Source of the DNA: Protea cynaroides | Taxonomy: Eukaryota > Streptophyta > Magnoliopsida > Proteales > Proteaceae | Direction of reading: 5' to 3' | DNA length: 64,000 nucleotides | Assembly (NCBI GenBank): GCA_028583415.1 | Contig: CM053270.1 | Coordinates: forward strand, 50,112,663 to 50,176,662 | Shown: piece by piece, positions 22,446 through 34,723 of the stretch | Layout: each line of letters starts with the position of its first letter | Position numbering within the stretch: the first letter of the stretch is position 1 | The notes under the pieces: model-generated | The model's database searches: none | Told to the model about the DNA's origin: nothing | What the model saw: only the letters and a program-made list of their open reading frames with translations | Position numbers and translations under genes: made by a program

Positions 22446-24490
22446 ATGGCACCTGCTGGAAGGGCTGAAAGTTCTTACAACTTACGAGAAACTCAAGCTA
22501 GAAGGGTTGAAGCAAATATGGCTAGAGAATGGGAGGAGGCCCAGATAGGGCCAGATCCCCAAAATGTGTTTCTTGATGGACCAACCAACGATGGAGCGGG
22601 TGGCTCTAACCCAGATCTGACTCAGTATGTTTCTAGGGAGGAGTTCGACAGGCTAGCCCAGCAGTTGGCCTCTCTGACAGAACTGCTACAGCAACGACCA
22701 ACCGGAGTACGAACTGATTCCGTACCACTAGTAGATGTACCTGAAGTCTCGCAAAGATCACGATAATCTAGGCGCTCTGTGCCGCGCTCTGCTCCCTCTA
22801 GCTTAAGAGGAAAAAGCCCGTCAGTAGATTCATATGACCGATGGGGTCGAAGCAGTCAGTGGGAAGACCCACGACCTCAGTCTGTCCCGGGGGTTGACCC
22901 TACTGAAGTAGTGGAAAGTAGCAGGGAGTCCCTGGGTATTTCTCACCGATCATTTTCCTCCCGAAGGACGGGATCGCGGCAAGGTGCCAGGTAGACCAGA
23001 GCCGGGATGTACACTGAAGCAGAGGTGGCCTAGGAGGCCCAAAAAAGGGTCGACGAGGCTAGACGTGCCAGAGAAGATGCTTAGGCCAGAGTCGATGCTG
23101 CTCGACAGGCCCGTGAAAATATTCAAACAAGGAACCAAGAAGCCAGGAGACTTCAAGAAGAAACCTAAGCCATGGTTAAAGAGGCTAGACGGATCTGAGA
23201 AGAGGTCCATGCTCGAGTAGATGCTGTGCGAGGAGAAAGGATGGCGGCCGCACCCTCCGTTACGGGGCCATCGATTACTGTACCAATGGCGACAATACCA
23301 ACAGCAGATAGCTCTCATGCAGGGAACGAGAACACTAAGAGACTAGAATATCTCGTCAGAGAACTGACAGATCGAGTACAGCAGGTGGAGAGAGGGGTCA
23401 ATTCAGCAGTTTTACAGGAGTATGCCACAGAGACAGCACTGACGGATGAAGTCATGAATCATCCCTTGCCTTCTAGTTTTATCATTCCAAATATAGGATG
23501 TTATGATGGCAAGACGGATCCGAAGAAGCATTGGACAACTTCAAGGTGGGAATGGTCATTTATGGCCACCACGATGTCCTATGTTATAGAGCCATCCCAT
23601 CCACATTACGGGAAGCAGAAAGAACGTGGTTCAACAACCTTCCTCCACGATCGGTAGGTACTTTCAAAAAACTCAGTAGCTTGTTCCTCTCCCACTTTCA
23701 AGGGAGTCGGGTACAGAAGAAAAATCTATCCCATCTGATGGTGGTCAAGCAAGGTGAAAAAGAGCCACTACGATAGTTCATCACTCGCTTCCTAGGAGTG
23801 GCAGGAGAAATCAAGGACTTACAACCAGATGTGGTCGTTTCAACCCTATCTAAGGCGTGCAGAGATCCCCAGCTGGTGTTCTCCCTCAACAAGAAGCGCC
23901 CACGAACCCATGCAGAAATTTTCAGTCGCTGTGATCGATATGCATCCGGGGCGGAGGCAGTGGCGGAGTTATCCGGGCCGACAAGCTCGAATCCTACAGT
24001 AGCGGAGAAGAAGAAAGGAGAGTCTTCAGAGAAAGTTCCTAAAGAAGGAAAGTCCATCAAAAAGACCAAGGTGGCGAAAGAGTTGTACCCCATTCGACGT
24101 GTACCAGAGTACACACCTCTCAACAGAACCATGACGGAGATATTGAATATCAAAAGGGGTGATGCACTCTTGGTCCCACCACCGCCGATGATTGCTCGAT
24201 CGGAGGAGCACAACCGACGGTTGTATTGCGCACATCTTCGAGACCATGGTCATGCTACCAATTCATGCCGGCATTTGAAGGGTTTGGTGGAGGATCTCAT
24301 CCAACACGAAAGATGGACAAAATTCATAGGCCCAAGGGTAAACCTCGCCTTATCAAATCCTACTGTGATACTTCCTCCGCCTCCCCCAGCAAGAGCACCA
24401 GAAGAAAGAAGAGAAATGGTTGAACATAGACCTCCACCACCCCCAAGGTCACCTCTGAGAGGATTCATGGGACAGATCGATTTACGCTGA
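22446..24490 (+). pseudogene. Element B gag (defective)
   Basis: Starts MAPAGRAESSYNLRETQ at 22446 and stays open for 106 codons (YVSREEFDRLAQQLASLTEL). The next stretch (22779-23220) is broken and Arg/Glu/Ala-rich. The gag core begins near 23226, has a frameshift near 23525, and continues (YGHHDVLCYRAIPSTLREAE, WFNNLPPRSVGTFKKL). 23798-24490 carries the C-terminal part and the Tat-type zinc knuckle YCAHLRDHGHATNSCRHLK (near 24224). TGA at 24488 separates gag from the protease region. Confidence 0.9.
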
Positions 24491-24496
24491 GATGGG

Positions 24497-25351
24497 GTGC
24501 CAGAAGAGATGAATGAATCCCCTGCTTCGGGGGTTCGAACAGTTCATGAGAAGAGTCCCCAGCGGAAGTTGTTGGGGAGGGCAGGCCCAGAACAAGACTT
24601 GGGACTGAGTGATGATGAATATGTCACACTCAGTCAGCCCGAATGCATGACCGTGACCGTCTGGCCGGAGCACATGAGGCGGGAGGTACTCCCAATTATC
24701 ATCGAACCAGTGGAGGAAGGAGCGTCCAGAGGAAAGCAAGTTCGACGGGAAGACGAAAACCTAGGGGAGTCATCTTCCAAAAAGTTCTGGTATGACGGCT
24801 ACATTTACTTTGGGGATGATGATTTGATTGATGTTGTCACTCCCCATGAGGATCCCCTTGTTATCAAGATGGCCATTGGAGAAGAGTGGGAAGTGAGCCG
24901 CATATTGGTCGACACAAGCAGTGCTTGTGAAATCTTGTACTACGACACTTACCAGAGATTAGGCTACAAAGATGAGCAGTTGCGGCCCATTCGATACTCT
25001 CTTCTGGGGTTCAATGGTGAGGGGGTACGGGTGAAAGGAGCCATCCAGATAGATACTCGCTTGGGAACTTACCCAACGCGAGTAAGCATCAATATGAAGT
25101 ATATGGTGGTCGATAATCGATCGAGCCATAACGGCATTCTTGGAAGAACAAGCCTAAACAAGTTGTGGGCTTGCCTATCCACTTACTACTTGCTGATGAA
25201 GTTTCCAACCGAGCGGGGGGTAGGATGTTGCAAGGCAGATCAGTCGGTCTCGAAGAGATGTCATGCTGCGTCCTTGGCGGCCCTAGATGAAGATAAGCCA
25301 TTGCAAGTGATAAATTTGGATGAGTATCATGGTGACTTCCCTACTGAGTGA
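24497..25351 (+). pseudogene. Element B aspartic protease region (DTG changed to DTS)
   Basis: Open for 284 codons. The retropepsin site at 24905-24940 reads RILVDTSSACEILYY: the catalytic Asp and Thr remain but the Gly of DTG is Ser (AGC at 24917-24919, one G-to-A from GGC). The following motif GILGRTSLNKL is family-typical. The frame ends at a TGA (25349-25351) where element A reads on. Confidence 0.85.
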
Positions 25352-26780
25352 ACCACTCCAGTTGAAGATCCTATAGCAGTACCCTTCAGCGAAGACCATC
25401 CGAAAAAGACATTTTTGGTGGGGTCAGCCATTCCGAAGGAGCAAAGGTAGGAACTCATCAAGTTTCTAAAAGCAAACTCAGAAGTCTTTGCTTGGACGCC
25501 AGAAGACATGCCGGGGATCCCACGGTCGATCATGGAGCACCATTTTCAAATAGATCCACACCAGCGTCCTATACGCCAGAAGAAGAGAGCAGTATCAGTG
25601 GAGAAGCAAGCAATCATCGATCAGGAGGTCAAAAAGCTACTAAAGGCCGGATTCATCCGAGAAGTATACTACCCCGACTGGTTGGCGAATGTTGTATTAG
25701 TGCCAAAGACGGATGACCATTGGCGTGTATGTACTGATTTCACAGATCTTAATAAAGCATGCCCAAAAGATTCCTACCCCTTGCCTCGGATAGATTAGCT
25801 CATCGATACCACTGCAGGGCACGAGCCGCTATCCTTTTTGGATGCTTATTCAGGAATAATCAAATAAAAATGGCCCGGGAGGACGAGGAGAATACAACCT
25901 TCATCACTAACAAAGGCACCTACTGTTATACAGTAATGCCCTTTGGATTGAAAAATACGGGGGCAACGTACCAGAGACTTGTCAACAAGGTCTTTGAAAA
26001 GCAAATTGGTAGAACGATGGAGGTATATGTAAATGATTTCCTTGTCAAGACAGTAAAAGCGATGGATCATCTGGCAGATCTCAAGGAAGTCTTCGATGTC
26101 GTAAGAAGAAATTCTATACGTCTTAACCCAGCAAAATGTGCTTTCGGAGTACAATCCGGAAAATTCCTGGGTTTCATGGTTTCTTAGAGGGGAATCGAGG
26201 CCAATCTAATCAAGATCGAGGCAATTCAAAGTATGAAGGCTCCAATTACGCCCAAGCAAGTTCAGGTACTTACGGGTCGAATCACTGCCCTGGGGCAATT
26301 TCTATCTAGATCTGCGGATAGGAGTTTCCCATTCTTCAAAACTCTTAAGGGATCCAAGCCCTTCGAATGGACGACTGAATGTGAGGATGCATTTCGTGGC
26401 CTCAAAAGGTATCTTTCTTCACCACCCTTATTAGTCAAGCCAGAGACTGGAGATACGCTGCTGCTTTATCTGGCGGTTTCGCCGTGTGCCGTCAGCAGAG
26501 TATTAGTCAAGGATGTTAATCGAATCCAACACCTTGTGTACTAGTCAGCAAGGCCCTATTGAATGCAGAAATCAGGTACCAATCAATTGAGAAGTTAGCA
26601 TTAGCAGTGGTGGTCTGTGCTCGCAAGTTACGACACTACTTTTAGTCTCACTCCATCATCATTTTGACGGATCAAACCGTAAGCAAGTTTCTGGCCAGAG
26701 CAGATGTGTCGGGTCGAATAATCAACTGCGCAGTCGAGTTGGGGGAGTTTGATCTCAAGTTCCAACCCTGGACAACCATT
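25352..26780 (+). pseudogene. Element B reverse transcriptase and RNase H (defective)
   Basis: RT motifs in order: VFAWTPEDMPGIPRS, RQKKRAVSVEKQAIIDQEV, GFIREVYYPDWLANVVLVPK, CTDFTDLNKACPKDSYPLPR, then TAG near 25796, FLDAY, MPFGLKNTGATYQRLVNKVF. The catalytic box reads YVND rather than YVDD (AAT at 26032-26034, one G-to-A from GAT), which would abolish polymerisation. RNase H follows (LLLYLAVSPCAVSRVLV, SIEKLALAVVVCARKLRHY) with further stops at about 26188 and 26542. Order and spacing match element A. Confidence 0.92.
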
Positions 26781-26915
26781 AAGGCATAAGCATTAGTAGA
26801 TTTCTTGATCAAAAGTACCCTTCCGGGAGGTGAAGAAGAAGGGGCAAATCCAGAGAGAGCCCTCTAGGAAGCAAAAGTTAAAGTCTTTCTTGGACCTGAA
26901 GAACCTTCCTGGGTT

Positions 26916-27330
26916 ATGTACATAGATGGAACCTCCAACCAAGAAGATGCGGGAGCAGGTATTGTACTCATCAGCCCCGAGGGATTCAAAGTGCTGACAT
27001 CTGTACGTTTTGATTTCTCCACAACCAATAATGTAGCGGAATATGAAGCCCTAGTAGCCGGTCTTAAATTGGCTAGAAAGTTGAAAATTACTCATTTACA
27101 AGTATACGGGGATTCTCAAGTGGTCGTGCGGCAAGTAACTGGAGACTATGAGGCTTGACAGAGCCGTCTGGCTAAATACTTAGCCCTGATGAAGCAACTT
27201 ATCGAGCCACTGGAGAAGTTCGTGATGACCAGTGTACCACGAGATCAAAATACGGGAGCAGACGCACTATCTCATCTAAGGTCAAGTGACTTGAGCAGTT
27301 TTGATGTGCCGGTGTACATTGAGCATCTAT
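26916..27330 (+). pseudogene. Element B second RNase H (RVT_3 type)
   Basis: YIDGTSNQEDAGAGIVLISP, AEYEALVAGLKLARKL and VYGDSQVVVRQVTG supply the Asp, Glu and Asp. A TGA at about 27156 interrupts; VPRDQNTGADALSHL closes the domain near 27285. This extra RNase H marks the Tat lineage. Confidence 0.9.
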
Positions 27331-28615
27331 CAGATCCTAGCATCGATCCCATGGGAGAAGTGTTGCTTGTCGATGTTGAGCCTTGCTGGATGGATCCATT
27401 ACTCACCTACCTGAGGGAGAATGTCTTACCGGAGGATAAGAAGGAAGCCCGATGCATTCAAACTCAAGCGGGGTTGTATGTCATTCACGATGAGGTACTT
27501 TATAATAAATCCCATACTTTTCCTTTACTCTGATGTGTTCCACTGTCGAAAGCAGAATACATTATGGCGGAAGTTCATGAGGGGATCTATGGAGCCCATC
27601 AATGCGGACGTACCATGTGTTTTAAGATCATCAGAATGGGGTATCACTGGCCCCATATGATGAGCGACTGTGAGAAGTATGCCAGAAGCTGTGAAGCATG
27701 CCAAAAGCATGCTCCCATGTCCCACTGCCCCTGTACACAGTTACAGCCTATTCCTTCGTCTATTCCTTTCGCAGTCTGGGGGATGGATATACTGGGACCA
27801 TTCTCAAAAGCTAAGGGGCAGTTGCAGTACATCTTGGTGGCAATTGACTACTTCACCAAGTGGATTGAAGTGAAGGTAATGGTGAGAGTCACGACGCATA
27901 AAGCTAAAGAGTTCTTCAGACTTGAGGTTCTATACAGATATGGAATCCCTCAAGTGTTGATCACTGATAATGGCCCACAATTCTCAAGTCGAATCTCTTA
28001 GAAGTTTTTTCGTGATCATAAAATTGGACACAGATTTGCATCAGTAGCACACCCAGAAGCTAATGGGCAGACATAAGTCACCAATCGTACTTTGTTGCAT
28101 GGATTGGCCAGGAGAGTGGAAGAAAAGAGGCAGATGTGGGTGCAAGAGTTGCCCAGCGTGGTGTGGTCATATCGAACCACTCAACGGACAGCCACTGGGG
28201 CTACTCCTTTCCAATTGGCTTTTGGGTCTGAGGCTGTCATCTCTATCGAAGTGGTGGAGAAAAGTTACAGGGTGTTAAATTTTCAAGAAGATACTAACAA
28301 GGACATCCTTCTAATGGATCTGGACCTCCTAGAGCACGTTCGTGAAATGGCTCAGCTACGTGTAGCAGCTTATCAGCAAAAAATAGCAAGATATTACAAC
28401 TCTAGAGTGAAGGAGAATATGTTTCAAGTGGGTGATTTAGTCTTGCGCTCGACAGTTGTCACTATGCCTACTCAGCAGGGAAGTTGACCCCAAATTGGGA
28501 AGGGCCGTATTGAGTTGTGAAGGTTACAAGCCCAGGGCCGTATCACTTGGAGACAATGGAGGGGTCTGCCTTACCACGCACTTGGCACTCCAAAAATCTT
28601 TGAAGATATTATGTG
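27331..28615 (+). pseudogene. Element B integrase (catalytic Glu codon is a stop)
   Basis: Zinc finger HEGIYGAHQCGR...SCEACQKH at 27564-27710; core Asp residues in AIDYFTKWIEV (27840) and TDNGPQFSS (27965). The third catalytic position, Glu in the family motif GQTEVTN and in element A, is TAA here (28074-28076). The C-terminal part (28092-28487) is open for 131 codons with VGDLVLRS. A frameshift near 28485 precedes the last ~35 codons. Confidence 0.92.
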
Positions 28616-28675
28616 TAAGGTTCTCTCATCTTACCTATTTAATGAAAAGTTTTACCTACATTAATTCTTGAAAAG

Positions 28676-29157
28676 AAAAGGCCTCCGGGTCTCGAAAAGA
28701 AAAATGCCTACGGGCCTCGAAAAAGAAAAAGGCGTAAGGGTCTCGAAAAAGGAAAAGGCCTAAGGGTCTCGAAAAGAAAAAGGCCTAAGGGTCTCGAAAA
28801 AGGAAAAGGCCTAAGGCTCTCGAAAAGAAAAGGCCTCCGGGTCTTGAAAAAAAAAGGCCTAAGGGTCTCGAAAAAGGAAAAGGCCTAAGGGTCTCGAAAA
28901 GAAAAGGCCTCTGGGTCTCGAAAAAGAAAAAGGCCTAAGGGTCTCGAAAAGAAAAGGCCTCCCGGTCTCGAAAAGAAAAAGGCCTAAGGGTCTCGAAAAG
29001 AAAAGGCCTCCGGGTCTCGAAAAGAAAAAGACTTAAGGGTCTCAAAAAAAAAAGCCTACGGGCCTTGAAAAGAAAAAAGGCCTAAGGGTCTCAAAAAGGA
29101 AAGGCCTAAGGGTCTCAAAAAAGGAAAAAGACCTAAGGGTCCCAAAAGAAAGAAGGG
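28676..29157 (+). repeat. 25-bp minisatellite between pol and antisense ORF (element B)
   Basis: About nineteen units of AAAAGGCCTAAGGGTCTCGA, two main variants (CTAAGGG and CTCCGGG) partly alternating. Same unit and same relative position as the ten-copy array in element A. Confidence 0.95.
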
Positions 29158-29385
29158 GAGAGGCTGAGGATCGTACTGCTTTGGATTTAAGTACTTAGTA
29201 GAGTGTAAGTATTTAAAGCCGGGGGAAGTATTTAGAAATGTTGAAGTCACTCAAAACACATCAGGAAAGAAAGCAAAGTTGTATTGAAAACAAGTGGTGT
29301 ACATGGGAAGAAATTGTATACATATCTTACAAAAGTTGTGTACAAAAAAGAAAAAAAAAAAGAAAAAAGAAAAAAAAAAGAGAGG

Positions 29386-32300
29386 TTATTGTCCTTCTGC
29401 TGAGGGATGGGAGGTTGAGCACTTAGGAGTTGCTTCAGAGTTGTCTGCTGCATCTGAAGGAGGAGCAGGAGCAGATGGAAGTATGTCTGAAGAAGGAGTA
29501 GGATCAGAGGGAGCTGCTTCTAGAGGAGGAGCCAGGCTCGAAGGCCGCTCTAGCTTGTCCCGGATCACCTTGCTCATCAGCAGAACTAGAGAGAAGTCGA
29601 AAGCTGGCAGGTGGCCAGACATCTCCGAATGTACGACCATGGGGGCTTCACGAATGGCTATGGCCCTTTCCCGCCTGAACATACCCTCCATATCCTCTGA
29701 ATCAAGCAAGGCTTTCAGAGTCTCTTCTCTGCCTTGCGACAGAGAGGACCGGGCTTGTGACAGCTCCTCTATCAGACGAGCAACAACAGATTGCAGATTG
29801 GCCTTTTGCTCTTCCATGGCGACTAGGTCTTCCTTTAGTACATCCTCGTTGGCGGAAGCCTGGCCCAAATCACTCATCAGCTCGTTCTTCTCCGTCTGCA
29901 ATTTCTCCTTCTCAATTATTAGCTCGTCTCGGGCAGTCTGCAAGTCCTGGATCTCCTTCTCCATCTGGGTGTTGAGCACGATAGTTGCGTTAATCTGCTC
30001 TAGCATGACCTCATTGGATAATCACACCTTTGACAGCTCCTTTTGGGTAGTCTGGAAAACCTTGGCCCGAGTGGCGAATTGCTCATCCAATCGACGGTAT
30101 CTAGACTTCTCTTCAGCCAGCCATCTTCGATTTTGCTCCAACGATGCCTCAACAACCCGACATTTAAACTCTGCCTCCTGGGCCTCCTCCTCCGCCTTTC
30201 TAGCTTGTTCTTTAGCTTCCTTGGCTTTCTCCTCAGCATCATCCCTCTGTCCCTCTACCTCTGCCTGAGTAGCCATGGCCACATCCCGAGCCTGGGTGGC
30301 CTGATTGCGCTCAGCCTGGGCGACGACCATCAGCCTATGGTTCTCCTGGGTGGTAACTTGCATGTCCTTCCGCTTCTGTATTGAAACTCTCATCATCTTC
30401 TTGTAGTGGTTCGACCCACACAACAACTGCGACAAGGAAGATAGCACGGAAATATTGGTTAGAAAGATACAAAAAAAAAGGAAAGAACAAGTAGGGGGAC
30501 GTACTTGATACAAGGCTGCACATTGATCTCGGTCGATTACATCTAGGGGGACAGGCTTGAGCGTTTGCTCATCAGCAGGGAGCCAGGCATGATGAATGAT
30601 ATCTTGGGCCACCCGGCGATCAGAGAGCCCACTGTCAAAGGAATGCACCCTCCAGGAGGGTGCGAAGAAGGAAGTCTCGGCTCCTGTTGAGCTTGGGCAG
30701 GGGGCGATGGAGCTGGAGCTGATGGGAGGAAGAGTGAGAGATGGCCCCGAGGGCCGGGCAGAAGGTCCGGCCAACATAGAGGAAGCAGATGGTTGGAGGA
30801 AGGAAGGAGGGGCTGTGGAAGGTGGCTCTCCAGGAAAAGGAGGAGAAGAAGAAGTAACCACAGTTGAGTCTGTGGGGAAAGAAGATGTACAAGGAAAGGT
30901 CAGAAGAGGAATGGCCAAGCCTGGGGGTGATGGAAGAATAGAAGTAGTGGGCGCAGATGAAGGGGCGGTGACCTCCGAGTCTAGAGCCGATGTCGGGGGG
31001 ATGGATGGCGAAGAAGTGGATTCAACATTACTCGGGGAGCTAGGCGGCGCAGGGTCGACTAGCGCTGGCTCGTCGGGGGACCGGGGGCAAGCCTAATCGT
31101 AGGGGGTCTCTCCAGGCGGCAGAAGCGTCTGTAGTGGTGGAGGTCCGACCGGAATCCGCATCAGAACATCCTGAGGAGTGTCCTCTGGGAAGATGCGGCG
31201 GGGGGTCTCAGAGTCCAACCTTCTCTTCTTCAGCCTGTGTACTGTTTCCATGACAGTGGCTTCATCATCATCATCATCCTCTGTAAAAAAAAAAAGATAG
31301 CAGACGAGAAAGATCAGAATCAGACAAGAGATGTGCAAAACAGTAGAAGATACAAGGAAATGTACTTACCATCCTCATCCACCTCAATTACTGATGGTAA
31401 GGTGGATGCTCCGGCTGAAGGGAGGGGGCTGGAAGTTGGCAGCTCTGGAGGAGCTTCTGGTTCAGAACATTCGGAGGAGGGGATGGTCGAATACCTGGGA
31501 TCAAGAAGGAGTGATGGTCTCTAGAGGGTTGCTCTCCGAGGGAACTGATGGAGCTACTTGAGGGACCAGAGGAGCAGCATCTGCGGCCCTCTCAAGGGCC
31601 GCCAACTTGCGGGCCACAGAAGCCGCTATTTCTTCCCTTTCTCGCTGATGGTGTCTGGATAGGTCAGTCCCCATCAGATCTTCCCAGATATTGTCGTCCA
31701 AGCCTTCCACTGCAACACAAGCCGATAAAGAGATGTTAGAATTGAAACTTACAGACAAACATGAAAATGAAGGTTAGCACCACTCTTAAACTTACTCAGT
31801 CCATACAGGAACAGGAACTGGTTGTTGGATAGGTCCTTGAATCAGACGACCCTCCCTTGATCTTCCACCCATTCAAGGGTCTCCATCTCGAGCGGTATAA
31901 GAAGAGGGGCAACCCCCACTATGGAAGGGTCGACAAACGGTCATCGGTTCCCGATTGGGAAAGAACGCATTCCTTGCAGAGTGTGGCCCCGCCTAATTAT
32001 GGCCCCAAAAAATCTCTCTTTCCAGTGTGGAACGGAGGAGGGGGTGGTTTCTATCATAGCGGGAACTGTGTCTAAGTTCCGACGAAAAAGTAGTAGATCC
32101 CTTTGGGTTTCCCCCTATGGGTCGGATGGTCACGCCAGAGCAAGACACCCACGTCGAACAGAAATTGGAAAAACCTCAGGGTGGGGGCTTCTCTACATCT
32201 AAGAAAGAAAATGATGAAGGAGTAGATATGAGCCCAAGAATTGGGCGTAAGCCTGAGTGGGGGCTAGGCCATAGGAGCCGAGGATTTCAAAGATAAGAGG

Positions 32301-32636
32301 GTGACAGGGAAAGTGGAAACCAGACAAGAACATGTTGAGGTTTACCATCATCTTGTAAGAGTAGGGGTGACAGGCCCAGTCTTCTGGGGTCGGAACTAAC
32401 AACTCTACAGAATCAGGGACACGAAAAGTAGCCCTAAGGTCCTGGAGCCTAGCTTCAATCATAATGGACTTCACGGAGGAAGCCACGCAGTGAGGACCAG
32501 CCTCATGGGGGAAGTCTGGGGGGGTGCTCCCAGGGTGACTACTGGAACTTTCCCCGCCTTGAGAAGATCGCGGGGGAGGCGATCGTCTCAGGGTAGGTTC
32601 GGAAGCACGACTGACAACAGCTTTGTCCCGAGCCAT
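29386..32636 (-). pseudogene. Element B antisense ORF (putative gypsy-type transposon domain plus coiled coil)
   Basis: Starts at 32636 and ends at 29386, opposite to gag-pol. Predicted exons (minus): 32636-31796, 31709-31370, 31280-30505, 30426-29386. Introns 31795-31710, 31369-31281 and 30504-30427 have GTAAG/GTACG donors and CAG acceptors. Exon 1 holds the domain (MFLSGFHFPCHPLIFEIL, YGLAPTQ); exon 2 is acidic; exon 3 is Pro/Ser/Thr-rich; exon 4 is a long Ala/Glu/Arg coiled coil (EEKAKEAKEQARKAEEE). Cellular role is unknown. Damage: frameshifts in exon 1 near 32250 and 32075, and TGA at 30022-30024. Splice sites are conserved with element A except one acceptor there. Confidence 0.8.
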
Positions 32637-32846
32637 GGTGGGTTAGAGAAAAAGTAAACAAAATGTGAAAGGCAGGGGTGAGACTTACTTAGATGGTGTC
32701 GTCTGGCCAAAACTCTCTACGAGAATGACTTGCCTCTTACAGAACGAGGGTAGCAGAACCAGAGAAGTCTTGGGGAGAAAGTTTTTGCGGAAGGAACTCT
32801 ACAAAAGATAAGTGCGTAAAGAAGAAGATGAAGAGAAGGAAGAAGA

Positions 32847-32855
32847 TATTTATAG
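32847..32855 (-). promoter_or_regulatory. Candidate TATA box of element B antisense ORF
   Basis: Minus-strand CTATAAATA about 215 bases before the antisense ATG (32636), followed by a CTTCTTCC-rich leader; element A has TTTATAAAAT at the same distance. Confidence 0.5.
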
Positions 32856-33242
32856 ATTTTGCTGACCAGTGGGTCCCAGCCTGGCAGTCATGATGGTTCT
32901 CGAGCAGTGCAACTAACGGGAGAAAGGCGGACGTAACGCTTGATGGGGGAACGACGCGTGGACGGATACGATGAACAAATAGGTGGAAGGAAATGGTCAC
33001 TATTAAAAAAGCAACAATTCGATGGAAATGAAAACGGCATCAAAAGTTTTGGAAACCAGGATTAACCCTAATTACAGCAAGGACGTTTCAGGCGCTACTT
33101 TGGGAAAACATACGTTCAAATTTCAAAAAATGGGGCAGACAATCATGCAACTGAGACGGGCGGCGGGAGATCAATCGCGCACTCATGATATGATATTTTC
33201 CCCTTTTAAAAAAAAGTGTCTCCTTCGGTCGAAACGACTCGT

Positions 33243-33261
33243 AAAGGGGACAAGGGGGTTC
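33243..33261 (+). other. Element B polypurine tract (PPT)
   Basis: AAAGGGGACAAGGGGGTTC immediately before the 3' LTR (TGTTGGGG at 33262). Confidence 0.88.
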
Positions 33262-34164
33262 TGTTGGGGAAAATAGTGGTTAATGAACGTATCCACCCGT
33301 AGAAAGGGGATTTCAGAGGTAAACACGTGGCATCTATCCATTGCAGTGGAAAAAGGGCATTGCGGTAAATATTGGAGGAAGCCCACGTTCAACCCTATGG
33401 TCTAACTCAATGGCATCTATCCATCATATTGGAAAAAGGGCATTGTGGTAAATATTAGAGGAAGCCCATGTTCGACCCATGGTCTGACTCAGACAAGAAG
33501 TGACAGGTTGAAAAGGGTTGTTGTGCCATTAATGGATTGTCTTTAATGGCCATAAATACTGACAACAACCATTAATGCAAGGTATGATGACTTGACCCGT
33601 CGATTCACAAGATCTCGGTCCAAACCGACGAATCGTCAGAATATTACTTGGTAAAAGCGCAAGGACGACAATGGACATTTGGAGGTTATGGGGAATATAA
33701 CCCAAATAGGGGTCGAATAGGTCAAAGGGGGTCAAAAAGTGGTTGACAAAACCCTGTGACATAGTCTAGGGGGTAGTAGGCAAGAGAACCTACTATACCC
33801 TAGGTAGCTAATGATCAAAGTAGTGACAGACATACAAAATCAGACCAAAAGAAAGGTTCACAATTTTGGTGAATCTATATATATATATATATATATATAT
33901 ATGTAACAAAGGAAAAAGAAAGAGGTGAATTACAATACAAGGGAAAACTCTTGCTCTCTATCTGGTTACTTATCTCATATCCAATTTGCTTTCGTTTCAG
34001 TTATTTTCCATCTTTCCAAATTCAGGGTGAAAATCATAGGGGAGAACTTCTTTGATCAACAACACCTCAGGGAACCCTTTGTTTGAGAATTAGCTCCAGT
34101 GTTTCATTGGGAGTTCCATATTATCTGTCTTGGTTAATCCCCCTTATGGATTCCAACGACAACA
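33262..34164 (+). repeat. Element B 3' LTR
   Basis: 903 bp, intact TGTTGGGG start and CGACAACA end, then CTAGG. Carries the same ~80-bp internal duplication as the 5' LTR and a longer TA run (about 33877-33902). Confidence 0.95.
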
Positions 34165-34169
34165 CTAGG

Positions 34170-34256
34170 CTCAAGCACTCCATGGTAGAGCTGGAGAAGA
34201 AGCTGAAACTCGAAATCTTTTACCATAGCCTGAAATCGGGTCTCAAGGTTTGTAGC
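34170..34256 (+). pseudogene. Captured unidentified plant gene fragment, right part
   Basis: Continuation of 21190-21407 after element B: LKHSMVELEKKLKLEIFYHS then LKSGLKVCSNS, a short coiled-coil-like helix. It stops near 34281. No intron signal seen; product unknown. Confidence 0.5.
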
Positions 34257-34260
34257 AACT

Positions 34261-34473
34261 CTAAAGTTCGACGAGAGCAGTGAGTATCTCCCTTGAAATG
34301 AAATTCTTGCTTATGGCAAGGAACCAAAGGTTCTTCAACTGAGATAAATTTTGTGGAAGAGAACCCATGATTCTACCAGGAACAATGGAGAGCTCCGCGG
34401 GAGCCAAGAGCTTGCCAATTGCAGAGTCAATATGGCCACTAAGACCAAGAGAACCAGCTCTAGGATCACCCAA
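34261..34473 (-). pseudogene. Captured LRR-protein gene fragment, N-terminal part
   Basis: Minus-strand frame with LGLSGHIDSAIGKLL, GRIMGSLPQNLSQLKNLWFL and AISKNFISREI: two to three leucine-rich repeats of the plant extracellular type. It ends where the opposite-strand fragment begins. Together with 20697-20993 it looks like one LRR gene with its middle missing. Confidence 0.7.
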
Positions 34474-34723
34474 ATTCAGCCATTACCTTGTCAGCTTCAC
34501 ATTATACACCAACAAAGTTGCAGGGGTCGGAGGTGAAGTCGCAAGAAGAAAAGAAAATGTTTGATTATAATGAAATTGAGAGGCGATGGCAAAATTGTTA
34601 TTTGATTGTCAAGTTATTAAAAAGGGTAATTTTGTATTCTTTGTTAGTCAACTTAACAACAGGGAGTGTACATGAAATTAATAGCGAAATTGGGGGTGGG
34701 GTGACTTAAAATCAAAGTAGGGA

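Larger units (their letters stand above)
21408..34164 (+). mobile_element. Element B: Tat-lineage Ty3/gypsy LTR retrotransposon (12.8 kb)
   Basis: Complete, defective, plus strand: 5' LTR 21408-22299, PBS, gag, protease, RT, RNase H, second RNase H, integrase, minisatellite, antisense ORF (minus), PPT, 3' LTR 33262-34164. The proteins align with element A throughout. The duplication is imperfect: CCAAG at 21403-21407 and CTAGG at 34165-34169, differing by two transitions; the first base pair of the 5' LTR has changed from TG to TA. Stops and frameshifts are spread over all genes. It inserted into a captured gene fragment within the Mutator-like element. Confidence 0.95.

Noticed and set aside
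29294..30268. 324-codon plus-strand frame
   Set aside because: Lies opposite the element B antisense coiled-coil exon, which has a homologue in element A; the plus frame has no homologue.
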